Origin: Autumnicola patrickiae
GTDB taxonomy: Bacteria > Bacteroidota > Bacteroidia > Flavobacteriales > Flavobacteriaceae
Assembly: GCF_031846525.1 (NCBI RefSeq)
Contig: NZ_JAVRHM010000001.1
Location: forward strand, 496,001 to 560,000
Direction: 5' to 3'
Length of the DNA: 64,000 bases
The notes beneath the pieces were generated by a model. The model saw nothing but the letters and a program-made list of their open reading frames with translations. It was not told the origin of the DNA and did not search any database. Positions 42,876-50,088 of this stretch are shown here, piece after piece (position 1 is the first letter of the stretch; every line of letters begins with the position of its first letter). The position numbers were made by a program, and so were the translations under genes.

Positions 42876-43274
42876 TTAGTAAACGTAACACAATACTTCG
42901 CCACCAACTTTCTCAGCTTGCGCTTGCTTTCCTGTCATTACTCCATGAGAAGTAGAAACAATAGCAATACCTAAACCATTTAAAATTCTAGGTAGTTCGC
43001 CGGCACCGGAATACTTACGTAAACCAGGTTTACTTATTCTCTGAATATCTTTAATTACGGACTCTTTAGTAGTTTTATCGTACTTAAGAGCTATTTTTAT
43101 ACTTCCCTGAGCGGTAGTATCTTCAAATTTGTAACTAAGGATATATCCCTGATCGAATAAAATTTTTGTAATTTCCTTCTTAAGGTTAGAGGCTGGAATC
43201 GCAACAACTCTATGGTTTGCCGCAACAGCATTTCTAATCCTCGTCAAATAATCTGCAATCGGATCTGTATTCAT
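42876..43274 (-). CDS. rpsH: 30S ribosomal protein S8
   Basis: The 132-residue protein begins MNTDPIADYLTRIRNAVAAN and ends GIAIVSTSHGVMTGKQAQAE with KVGGEVLCYVY, the S8 signature. The 60-base spacer to rpsN upstream is longer than others in this cluster but holds nothing recognisable. Confidence 0.98.
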   Translation of the reverse strand: MNTDPIADYLTRIRNAVAANHRVVAIPASNLKKEITKILFDQGYILSYKFEDTTAQGSIKIALKYDKTTKESVIKDIQRISKPGLRKYSGAGELPRILNGLGIAIVSTSHGVMTGKQAQAEKVGGEVLCYVY

Positions 43275-43334
43275 TTTTGTTTATTTGTGGTAGTGGTTTT
43301 CGGAAAACCCGAACCTTCAACCCATTCTATATTC

Positions 43335-43604
43335 TTACCAGCTAGCTTTTCTTACTCCGGGAATTAATCCATTGTTAGCCATTTCCCTGAAAGTTACACG
43401 TGAAAGACCAAATTGTCTCATATAACCTCGTGGCCGGCCTGTTAGCTTACAACGATTGTGCAAACGTACGGGAGAAGCATTTTTTGGTAATTTTTGTAGC
43501 GCCTCGTAATCTCCAGCTTCCTTCAAAGCCTTCCGTTTTTCAGCGTACTTTTCCACCATTTTTTGTCTCTTCACCTCACGGGCTTTCATTGATTCTTTAG
43601 CCAT
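43335..43604 (-). CDS. rpsN: 30S ribosomal protein S14 (zinc-free form)
   Basis: The 89-residue protein has LHNRCKLTGRPRGYMRQFGL followed by SRVTFREMANNGLIPGVRKA SW. The CxxC pairs of the short zinc-binding form are missing, so it is the long C-minus type. It lies two bases downstream of rplE. Confidence 0.98.
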   Translation of the reverse strand: MAKESMKAREVKRQKMVEKYAEKRKALKEAGDYEALQKLPKNASPVRLHNRCKLTGRPRGYMRQFGLSRVTFREMANNGLIPGVRKASW

Positions 43605-43606
43605 AA

Positions 43607-44158
43607 TTAATTCTTTTTAAAAGGTAATCCTAGTTCGGTTAACAATGATTTAGCTTCCTTATCAGTAGCAGCTGTGGTAACAAAAGTGATATCCATTCCA
43701 GCAATTCTGTTTACTGCATCAATATCAATTTCAGGAAAAATAATCTGTTCTGTAACACCCAGGTTATAATTTCCCCTACCGTCAAAACCGTTAGCCTTAA
43801 TTCCATTAAAGTCACGTACACGTGGAAGTGCACTGGTTATCAAACGATCTAAAAATTCATACATTCTATATCCTCGTAAAGTAACTTTTGCCCCAATTGG
43901 CATACCTTTACGTAATTTAAATGAAGCAACATCCTTTTTAGAAATTGTAGATACTGCTTTTTGACCGCTAATAGCTGTTAATTCATCTACAGCATAGTCA
44001 ATAAGTTTCTTATCTGCAACAGCTCCACCAACCCCACGGCTTATCACTATTTTCTCAAGCTTTGGCACTTCCATTATATTGGAGTAGCTAAATTCTTCTG
44101 TAAGAGCAGATTTTACTCTGTCATTATACTCTTGTCTAAGTCTTGGTACGTATGCCAT
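43607..44158 (-). CDS. rplE: 50S ribosomal protein L5
   Basis: The 183-residue 5S rRNA-binding protein contains YSNIMEVPKLEKIVISRGVG, KLRKGMPIGAKVTLRGYRMY and RGNYNLGVTEQIIFPEIDID, in the order of L5. It follows rplX by two bases. Confidence 0.98.
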   Translation of the reverse strand: MAYVPRLRQEYNDRVKSALTEEFSYSNIMEVPKLEKIVISRGVGGAVADKKLIDYAVDELTAISGQKAVSTISKKDVASFKLRKGMPIGAKVTLRGYRMYEFLDRLITSALPRVRDFNGIKANGFDGRGNYNLGVTEQIIFPEIDIDAVNRIAGMDITFVTTAATDKEAKSLLTELGLPFKKN

Positions 44159-44160
44159 AA

Positions 44161-44472
44161 CTATATTACTTCATTAGATTTTTTGGAAAATCTCACTTTC
44201 TTTCCATCCTCCGTTTTGTAACCAACTCTTGTTGTCTCACCATTTTTATCGATAAGAGCAAGATTAGATATATGTATAGGAGCTTCTTTCTTTTTAATGC
44301 CTCCTTGCGGGTTAGCTGCACTTGGTTTCTCATGTTTAGAGATCTCATTTACACCTTCCACAATAGCCTTATTCTTGTCCAGAAGTACTTTTTGCACTTT
44401 ACCTTCCTGCCCTTTATGCTCTCCGGCAATAACGCGAACTGTATCTCCTGATTTTATTTTAAGCTTTGTCAT
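44161..44472 (-). CDS. rplX: 50S ribosomal protein L24
   Basis: The 103-residue protein begins with a KOW motif (KSGDTVRVIAGEHKGQEGKV) and ends with TRVGYKTEDGKKVRFSKKSN, typical of L24. Confidence 0.98.
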   Translation of the reverse strand: MTKLKIKSGDTVRVIAGEHKGQEGKVQKVLLDKNKAIVEGVNEISKHEKPSAANPQGGIKKKEAPIHISNLALIDKNGETTRVGYKTEDGKKVRFSKKSNEVI

Positions 44473-44484
44473 CTTTTTAATGTA

Positions 44485-44853
44485 TTAAAGCACTTCTGGT
44501 GCCAATGATACAATTTTCATGAATTGCTTATCACGAAGTTCTCTCGCCACCGGGCCAAATACACGTGTACCACGCATTTCTCCGGTTGGGTTTAAAAGAA
44601 CACAGGCATTATCATCAAAACGGATATAGGATCCATCTGGCCTGCGAACTTCTTTCCTGGTACGCACAACAACTGCTGTTGAAACTGCACCCTTCTTAAT
44701 GTTTCCGTTAGGTGTAGCTTCTTTTACGCTGACAACTATCTTGTCTCCAACAGAAGCGTATCGTTTCTTTGTACCTCCTAATACACGTATAGCTAAAACT
44801 TCTTTAGCACCTGTATTATCTGCTACTCTTAGTCTGGACTCTTGTTGTACCAT
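44485..44853 (-). CDS. rplN: 50S ribosomal protein L14
   Basis: The 122-residue protein starts MVQQESRLRVADNTGAKEVL and includes the L14 signature region (VVVRTRKEVRRPDGSYIRFD) and FGPVARELRDKQFMKIVSLA PEVL. Confidence 0.98.
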   Translation of the reverse strand: MVQQESRLRVADNTGAKEVLAIRVLGGTKKRYASVGDKIVVSVKEATPNGNIKKGAVSTAVVVRTRKEVRRPDGSYIRFDDNACVLLNPTGEMRGTRVFGPVARELRDKQFMKIVSLAPEVL

Positions 44854-44856
44854 GGT

Positions 44857-45114
44857 TTACTTCGCTCTTTCAATTATTTCTACTAATCTCCAACTCTTGG
44901 ATTTACTTAAAGGTCGTGTCTCCATGATCCTTACAGTATCACCTTCGTTGCAGTCGTTTGTCTCGTCGTGCGCTACGTACTTCTTAGTTTTTAAAACGAA
45001 CTTTCCGTACATAGGGTGTTTTACTTTCTTAACTTCAGAAACCACAATTGATTTCTGCATTTTATTACTTGTAACCACGCCTACACGCTCTTTTCTTAAG
45101 TTTCTTTTTTCCAT
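44857..45114 (-). CDS. rpsQ: 30S ribosomal protein S17
   Basis: The 85-residue OB-fold protein has RKERVGVVTSNKMQKSIVVS, KKYVAHDETNDCNEGDTVRI and METRPLSKSKSWRLVEII, the complete S17 pattern. It is three bases upstream of rplN. Confidence 0.98.
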   Translation of the reverse strand: MEKRNLRKERVGVVTSNKMQKSIVVSEVKKVKHPMYGKFVLKTKKYVAHDETNDCNEGDTVRIMETRPLSKSKSWRLVEIIERAK

Positions 45115-45132
45115 CTTTCAGCAGAATAACAA

Positions 45133-45324
45133 TTATTGTTGTTCTCTTTTATTTAACTCTGTAGCTAGTCTCGCTATGCTTCTTCTTACAGCTCTTAACT
45201 GTATAGGGTTCTCCAGTGGCGAAACTGCATGAGCCATTTTCAAATCTGAATATGCTTTTCTAGATTTTCCAAGCTCTTCTTGTAATTCTGCCACAGACAG
45301 TTCTTTTACTTCTGATTGTTTCAT
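45133..45324 (-). CDS. rpmC: 50S ribosomal protein L29
   Basis: The 63-residue two-helix protein begins MKQSEVKELSVAELQEELGK and contains HAVSPLENPIQLRAVRRSIA, as in L29. Confidence 0.97.
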   Translation of the reverse strand: MKQSEVKELSVAELQEELGKSRKAYSDLKMAHAVSPLENPIQLRAVRRSIARLATELNKREQQ

Positions 45325-45335
45325 AAAATTATATA

Positions 45336-45755
45336 TTAAGCTTGATAATCTCTAGCTACAACAAATTTAGTTTTCACAGGAAGTTTTTGTGCTGCAAGAC
45401 GCAAAGCCTCTTTAGCGACATCCATTGGCACTCCACCAATTTCAAACATAATTCTTCCTGGTTTTACAACAGCTGCCCAATACTCTACAGCACCTTTACC
45501 TTTACCCATACGTACTTCAAGAGGCTTCTTTGTAATTGGCTTATCTGGAAATATTTTAATCCAGATAGACCCTTCCCTTTTCATGTAACGAGTAGCAGCA
45601 ATACGCGCAGCTTCTATTTGACGAGATGTAATGAAACTGGAATCCATTGATTTGATTCCGAAAGTTCCATTTGAAAGTCTATGCCCTCTTCCGGCATTTC
45701 CCTTCATGCGGCCTTTCTGTTGCTTACGATATTTTGTTCTTTTAGGTTGTAACAT
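45336..45755 (-). CDS. rplP: 50S ribosomal protein L16
   Basis: The 139-residue protein starts MLQPKRTKYRKQQKGRMKGN and contains GIKSMDSSFITSRQIEAARI, PLEVRMGKGKGAVEYWAAVV and PGRIMFEIGGV, all L16 landmarks. Confidence 0.98.
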   Translation of the reverse strand: MLQPKRTKYRKQQKGRMKGNAGRGHRLSNGTFGIKSMDSSFITSRQIEAARIAATRYMKREGSIWIKIFPDKPITKKPLEVRMGKGKGAVEYWAAVVKPGRIMFEIGGVPMDVAKEALRLAAQKLPVKTKFVVARDYQA

Positions 45756-45774
45756 TTTTCTTTACTTTAAAAAA

Positions 45775-46497
45775 TTACTTTCTACGACGTGATTTATTAC
45801 CACCTCGTGCGGAACCTCCTCCTTTACCTCCTTGTTTCTTTGCAAGACCAACAAGTGGGGAAAGTTCTCTTTTTCCGTACACTTCACCTTTCATGATCCA
45901 TACCTTAACACCCAGCCTACCATAAGTAGTATGAGCTTCAACTAAAGCATAATCAATATCGGCCCTAAAAGTAGACAAAGGAATTCTTCCATCTTTGTAG
46001 GATTCATTACGTGCCATTTCAGCACCGTTTAAACGCCCGGAAATCTGAATTTTGATTCCCTCAGCATTCATCCTCATTGCAGCCGCAACAGCCATTTTTA
46101 TTGCACGACGGTAAGAGATACGATTCTCAATTTGTCTCGCAACACTAGACGCCACTAAATGCGCATCAAGCTCTGGCCTTTTAATTTCAAAGATGTTAAT
46201 TTGAACCTCTTTATCGGTAATCTTCTTAAGCTCTTCTTTCAGCTTGTCTACCTCCTGGCCACCTTTCCCAATAATAATACCGGGTCTGGCAGTGGTGATA
46301 GTAACGGTTACAAGCTTTAGGGTACGCTCAATAATCACCCTGGATACACTCGCTTTCGAGAGGCGAGCATGGATATACTTTCTAATCTTATCGTCTTCGG
46401 CTAATTTATCGCCGTAGTCATTTCCTCCATACCAGTTGGATTCCCATCCTCTGATAATACCAAGGCGATTTCCGATTGGATTTGTCTTTTGTCCCAT
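45775..46497 (-). CDS. rpsC: 30S ribosomal protein S3
   Basis: The 240-residue protein starts MGQKTNPIGNRLGIIRGWES, the canonical S3 N-terminus, which fixes the start at 46497 rather than the upstream ATG at 46533 inside rplV. It has the KH domain (PGIIIGKGGQEVDKLKEELK) and the C-terminal domain (RNESYKDGRIPLSTFRADID), and a Gly/Lys-rich end (KKQGGKGGGSARGGNKSRRR). Confidence 0.97.
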   Translation of the reverse strand: MGQKTNPIGNRLGIIRGWESNWYGGNDYGDKLAEDDKIRKYIHARLSKASVSRVIIERTLKLVTVTITTARPGIIIGKGGQEVDKLKEELKKITDKEVQINIFEIKRPELDAHLVASSVARQIENRISYRRAIKMAVAAAMRMNAEGIKIQISGRLNGAEMARNESYKDGRIPLSTFRADIDYALVEAHTTYGRLGVKVWIMKGEVYGKRELSPLVGLAKKQGGKGGGSARGGNKSRRRK

Positions 46498-46504
46498 ACT
46501 CTTC

Positions 46505-46912
46505 TTAGCTTTGTGTATTATTGTTTGCTCCAAGCACCAAAGTTACGTGATTGGATCTCTTTCTAATTCGGTGTGCTCGACCCTGTGGTGCCGGACGAAG
46601 TCTCTTCAACATACTCCCACCGTCTACACGAATCTCTTTCACAAATAATTCAGCCTCCTCAAGATTTGCATCTTCATTCTTAGCTTGCCAGTTAGCAATG
46701 GCTGAAAGCAAAAGCTTCTCAACGCGTCCCGATGCTTCTTTCTGACTGAATTTTAATATCTGAAGCGCTTTTTCTACTTTCTCTCCACGTACCAAATCCG
46801 CAACTAAGCGCATTTTCCTTGGCGAAGTAGGGCAGTTATTTAATTTTGCAAAAGCTACCTGTTTCTTGGCTTCCTTTATTTGCTCTGCTCTTTCTCTTTT
46901 ACGAACTCCCAT
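46505..46912 (-). CDS. rplV: 50S ribosomal protein L22
   Basis: The 135-residue protein contains FAKLNNCPTSPRKMRLVADL, VRGEKVEKALQILKFSQKEA and the hairpin end SMLKRLRPAPQGRAHRIRKR, which lines the exit tunnel in L22. A Ser/Asn-rich short tail (NNNTQS) ends it. Confidence 0.98.
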   Translation of the reverse strand: MGVRKRERAEQIKEAKKQVAFAKLNNCPTSPRKMRLVADLVRGEKVEKALQILKFSQKEASGRVEKLLLSAIANWQAKNEDANLEEAELFVKEIRVDGGSMLKRLRPAPQGRAHRIRKRSNHVTLVLGANNNTQS

Positions 46913-46920
46913 AGCTTCAA

Positions 46921-47199
46921 TTATCTTTTACCTTTATTTTTTGCACCAGCATGCCCTCTAAACGAACGAGTTGGTGAAAATTCTCCTAATTTATGCCCTA
47001 CCATGTTCTCCGTTACATAAACAGGAACAAATTGTTTTCCGTTATGCACCGCTATAGTTTGCCCAACAAAGTCTGGAGTAATCATAGAAGCGCGCGACCA
47101 GGTTTTGATAACCGCCTTCTTACCAGACTCAATATTTTGAGAAACTTTTTTATCTAATTTATAGTGAACGTAAGGTCCTTTTTTTAATGAACGTGCCAT
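46921..47199 (-). CDS. rpsS: 30S ribosomal protein S19
   Basis: The 92-residue protein has MARSLKKGPYVHYKLDKKVS, TWSRASMITPDFVGQTIAVH and NMVGHKLGEFSPTRSFRGHA, the complete S19 pattern. Confidence 0.98.
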   Translation of the reverse strand: MARSLKKGPYVHYKLDKKVSQNIESGKKAVIKTWSRASMITPDFVGQTIAVHNGKQFVPVYVTENMVGHKLGEFSPTRSFRGHAGAKNKGKR

Positions 47200-47205
47200 A
47201 TCTTA

Positions 47206-48033
47206 TTATTTCTTTCTACGTTCTACAATATATTTATTACTCGATTTTGTTTTAGAACGGGTTTTGAAACCTTTTGCAGGTAAACCTTTTCTAGAACGTG
47301 GGTGACCACCTGAAGCTCTACCTTCACCACCACCCATTGGGTGATCCACAGGGTTCATAACAACTGGTCTAGTTCTTGGTCTTCTACCCAACCATCGTTT
47401 CCTACCGGCTTTACCAGAAATCTGCAATTGATGATCACTATTTGAAACAGCACCAATTGTAGCCATACATGTAGAAAGTATCCTTCTAATCTCTCCAGAA
47501 GGAAGTTTAATAGTTGCATATTTTCCTTCTCTTGCCAATAACTGAGCAAAAGCACCAGCACTACGAGCCATCACCGCTCCCTGACCAGCTCTAAGCTCGA
47601 TACAAGAAATAACGGTACCAAGAGGAATGTTAGCCAAAGGCATTGCATTTCCAATTTCCGGAGCTGCAGCCTCATTGCTTGATACAACATTTTGTCCTAC
47701 CTGTAACCCGTTTTGAGCAATAATATACCTTTTTTCACCATCCTGATAATTCAATAAAGCGATAAAGGCCGTTCTATTAGGATCATACTGTATACTAGCT
47801 ACAGTCGCAGGAATACCCTGCTTATCCCTTTTAAAATCAACTACTCTGTAACGTCTTTTATGACCACCACCTTTATAGCGCATGGTCATTTTTCCCTGAC
47901 TGTTTCTACCACCTGATTTTTTTATCGGAGCCAATAAACTTTTCTCCGGCTTATCAGTAGTAATGGCGTCAAACCCATTAACTACTCTAAAACGCTGACC
48001 AGGGGTGATTGGTTTTAATTTTCTAACTGACAT
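47206..48033 (-). CDS. rplB: 50S ribosomal protein L2
   Basis: The 275-residue protein has the conserved GGGHKRRYRVVDFKRDK, the RNA-binding middle (IELRAGQGAVMARSAGAFAQ) and the catalytic-centre region HPMGGGEGRASGGHPRS, including the His needed for peptidyl transfer. It ends in a basic tail (KTRSKTKSSNKYIVERRKK). Confidence 0.98.
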   Translation of the reverse strand: MSVRKLKPITPGQRFRVVNGFDAITTDKPEKSLLAPIKKSGGRNSQGKMTMRYKGGGHKRRYRVVDFKRDKQGIPATVASIQYDPNRTAFIALLNYQDGEKRYIIAQNGLQVGQNVVSSNEAAAPEIGNAMPLANIPLGTVISCIELRAGQGAVMARSAGAFAQLLAREGKYATIKLPSGEIRRILSTCMATIGAVSNSDHQLQISGKAGRKRWLGRRPRTRPVVMNPVDHPMGGGEGRASGGHPRSRKGLPAKGFKTRSKTKSSNKYIVERRKK

Positions 48034-48042
48034 TTTTTAATC

Positions 48043-48333
48043 TTAAAGATTACTGTATAAATCAATAGTTTCACCTTCCGTCACCTGTACTAAAGCTTTC
48101 TTATAAGCTGAAGTTTTACCAGTAATCATACCAGACTTTGTATATCTGGTTTTACGATCCGGACGGACATTCATTGTGCGAACTTTAGTAACTGAAACGC
48201 CATAAGCAGACTCAACCGCGTCTTTAATTTCAATCTTATTCGCCTTATTATTTACCACAAAAGAATAGCAGTTATTCAACTCGCTATCAGCCGTGGCCTT
48301 CTCTGTAATAATAGGTTTTATTAAGACACTCAT
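48043..48333 (-). CDS. rplW: 50S ribosomal protein L23
   Basis: The 96-residue tunnel-exit protein begins MSVLIKPIITEKATADSELN and contains YSFVVNNKANKIEIKDAVES AYGVSV, the L23 core. It docks signal recognition particle and trigger factor. Confidence 0.98.
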   Translation of the reverse strand: MSVLIKPIITEKATADSELNNCYSFVVNNKANKIEIKDAVESAYGVSVTKVRTMNVRPDRKTRYTKSGMITGKTSAYKKALVQVTEGETIDLYSNL

Positions 48334-48338
48334 ACCGT

Positions 48339-48968
48339 TTATTTACTTAAATTCGACTCAATTCCTTCTAGAGAACCTTCTAAAAACACAATATTATTTG
48401 CATTTAATATTTTATAAGTGCTTAATTCTGTGCTACTTATAACTTCTGAGGTTTTCAAATTTCGTGATGACAAATATACGTTTTTATTTGACCCACCCAA
48501 CACTATCAGAGATTTTTTGTTTTCAATGCCTAAGGCCTTCAAAACATCTTTGAAATTCTTGGTTTTTGGTGCATCAAATTGGAAATCTTCCACAACGATG
48601 ACTGATTTGTCATTTGCTTTAATAGATAAAGCAGATTTTCTTGCCAAACGCTTTAGGTTTTTATTTAATTTAAAACCATAGTTTCTGGGTCTTGGACCAA
48701 AAACACGTCCACCACCTCTAAAAATAGGAGACTTAATACTACCAGCACGTGCTGTACCAGTACCTTTTTGCTTCTTAATTTTTCGAGTACTACCAACAAT
48801 CTCTGCACGCTCCTTAGCAGCGTGAGTTCCCTGACGCTGATTAGCCAGATACTGCTTAACATCAAGATAAACAGCGTGATCGTTTGGCTCTATAGCGAAA
48901 ACAGCATCAGAAAGGTTTGCCTTTCTACCTGTTTCTTTTCCTTTTATATCTAAAACTGCTACTTCCAT
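48339..48968 (-). CDS. rplD: 50S ribosomal protein L4
   Basis: The 209-residue protein has the tunnel loop RKIKKQKGTGTARAGSIKSP followed by IFRGGGRVFGPRPRNYGFKL, the hallmark of L4. Its start shares a base with the rplC stop, giving translational coupling. Confidence 0.98.
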   Translation of the reverse strand: MEVAVLDIKGKETGRKANLSDAVFAIEPNDHAVYLDVKQYLANQRQGTHAAKERAEIVGSTRKIKKQKGTGTARAGSIKSPIFRGGGRVFGPRPRNYGFKLNKNLKRLARKSALSIKANDKSVIVVEDFQFDAPKTKNFKDVLKALGIENKKSLIVLGGSNKNVYLSSRNLKTSEVISSTELSTYKILNANNIVFLEGSLEGIESNLSK

Positions 48969-49579
48969 TACTTACTAATGATTACGTATGAGTTCTTGTG
49001 TCCCGGAACAGCTCCTTTTACAACCAGGAGGTTCTTATCTGCAACGACTTTTAAAACTCGAAGGTTTTCAACTTTTACTTTTTCTCCACCCATTCTGCCG
49101 GCCATCTTCATTCCTTTAAAAACTCTTGCAGGATATGATGCAGCACCAATTGAACCAGGAGCTCTTAAACGGTTATGTTGACCGTGAGTCGCCTGACCTA
49201 CACCACCAAAACCGTGTCTCTTAACAACACCCTGAAAACCTTTACCTTTAGATGTACCTGCTATATCAACAAATTCACCTTCAGCAAAATGCTCCACAGT
49301 TATAGCGTCGCCTAATTTGTAATCCCCATCAAAACCCTGGAATTCAACGACTCTACGCTTTGGAGCGCTTCCTGCTTTTTTAGCGTGCCCTGTAGCAGCT
49401 TTATTTGCAGTCTTTGCGTCATCGAAACCAAGTTGAAGTGCTTCGTACCCGTCAACCTCATTGGTTCTGACTTGGGTAATTACGCATGGTCCTGCTTCTA
49501 TCACGGTACAAGGGATGTTCTTCCCATTTTCGTCAAAGATGCTGGTCATGCCTATTTTTTTTCCTATTAACCCAGACAT
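48968..49579 (-). CDS. rplC: 50S ribosomal protein L3
   Basis: The 203-residue protein starts MSGLIGKKIGMTSIFDENGK and contains GTSKGKGFQGVVKRHGFGGV and KGMKMAGRMGGEKVKVENLR, all L3 features. A 193-base spacer with a hairpin separates it from rpsJ upstream, whereas in most bacteria the two are nearly adjacent. Confidence 0.98.
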   Translation of the reverse strand: MSGLIGKKIGMTSIFDENGKNIPCTVIEAGPCVITQVRTNEVDGYEALQLGFDDAKTANKAATGHAKKAGSAPKRRVVEFQGFDGDYKLGDAITVEHFAEGEFVDIAGTSKGKGFQGVVKRHGFGGVGQATHGQHNRLRAPGSIGAASYPARVFKGMKMAGRMGGEKVKVENLRVLKVVADKNLLVVKGAVPGHKNSYVIISK

Positions 49580-49666
49580 AATTCTTAATTATTATTATTT
49601 TATTTCCCTATTCTTTATCTAAAGTTACTCTCCCTATAGGGCTGGGGAAAGAAACTATTTTAAAAA

Positions 49667-49697
49667 ATTCAGGGCAAAAAATACTTTCGCCCTGAAT
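49667..49697 (-). terminator. terminator-like hairpin between rpsJ and rplC
   Basis: On the minus strand ATTCAGGGC (49697-49689) pairs perfectly with GCCCTGAAT (49675-49667) around a 13-base loop, then TTTTTTA follows. It has the form of an intrinsic terminator, inside the ribosomal operon and about 75 bases after the rpsJ stop. It may be an attenuator, or the end of an rpsL-rpsJ unit with rplC starting a new transcript; a weak -7-like box, TAACTTTA, lies near 49620. Confidence 0.65.
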
Positions 49698-49742
49698 GTA
49701 TTTTTTTCCGTTTTTCCCTCGCCAACTGCTCAGGACATGTCA

Positions 49743-49764
49743 CCGAAAATGTCAATTTTCGGCC
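49743..49764. repeat. near-palindromic repeat CCGAAAATGTCAATTTTCGG
   Basis: CCGAAAATGTCAATTTTCGG followed by CC lies between rpsJ and the hairpin at 49667-49697. Its two halves are complementary except for the centre, and it matches the AAATGnCAATTnTCG core at 21612, 21694, 34287 and 34530. It is thus a copy of the dispersed repeat inserted in the ribosomal operon. Confidence 0.7.
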
Positions 49765-49772
49765 TGTGATTA

Positions 49773-50078
49773 TCACACTTTGATCTCTACCTCTACCCCA
49801 CTTGGTAATTCCAGTTTCATCAAAGCATCAATTGTTTTTGATGAAGAACTATAGATATCAAGAAGCCTTTTATAAGAGCTTAACTGAAACTGCTCTCTGG
49901 ATTTCTTATTCACGTGAGGAGAACGTAATACTGTAAAGATTTTTTTATGTGTAGGTAACGGAATTGGGCCGGTAACTACAGCACCCGTAGTTTTTACGGT
50001 TTTTACAATCTTTTCAGCAGACTTGTCTACCAGGTTGTGATCGTAAGATTTTAATTTTATTCTTATTTTCTGACTCAT
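49773..50078 (-). CDS. rpsJ: 30S ribosomal protein S10
   Basis: The 101-residue protein starts MSQKIRIKLKSYDHNLVDKS and contains VTGPIPLPTHKKIFTVLRSP HVNKKSREQF, the S10/NusE signature region. It follows fusA by ten bases, forming rpsL-rpsG-fusA-rpsJ; tufA is missing from this place, as is usual in Bacteroidota. Confidence 0.98.
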   Translation of the reverse strand: MSQKIRIKLKSYDHNLVDKSAEKIVKTVKTTGAVVTGPIPLPTHKKIFTVLRSPHVNKKSREQFQLSSYKRLLDIYSSSSKTIDALMKLELPSGVEVEIKV

Positions 50079-50088
50079 GTTCCTAATA

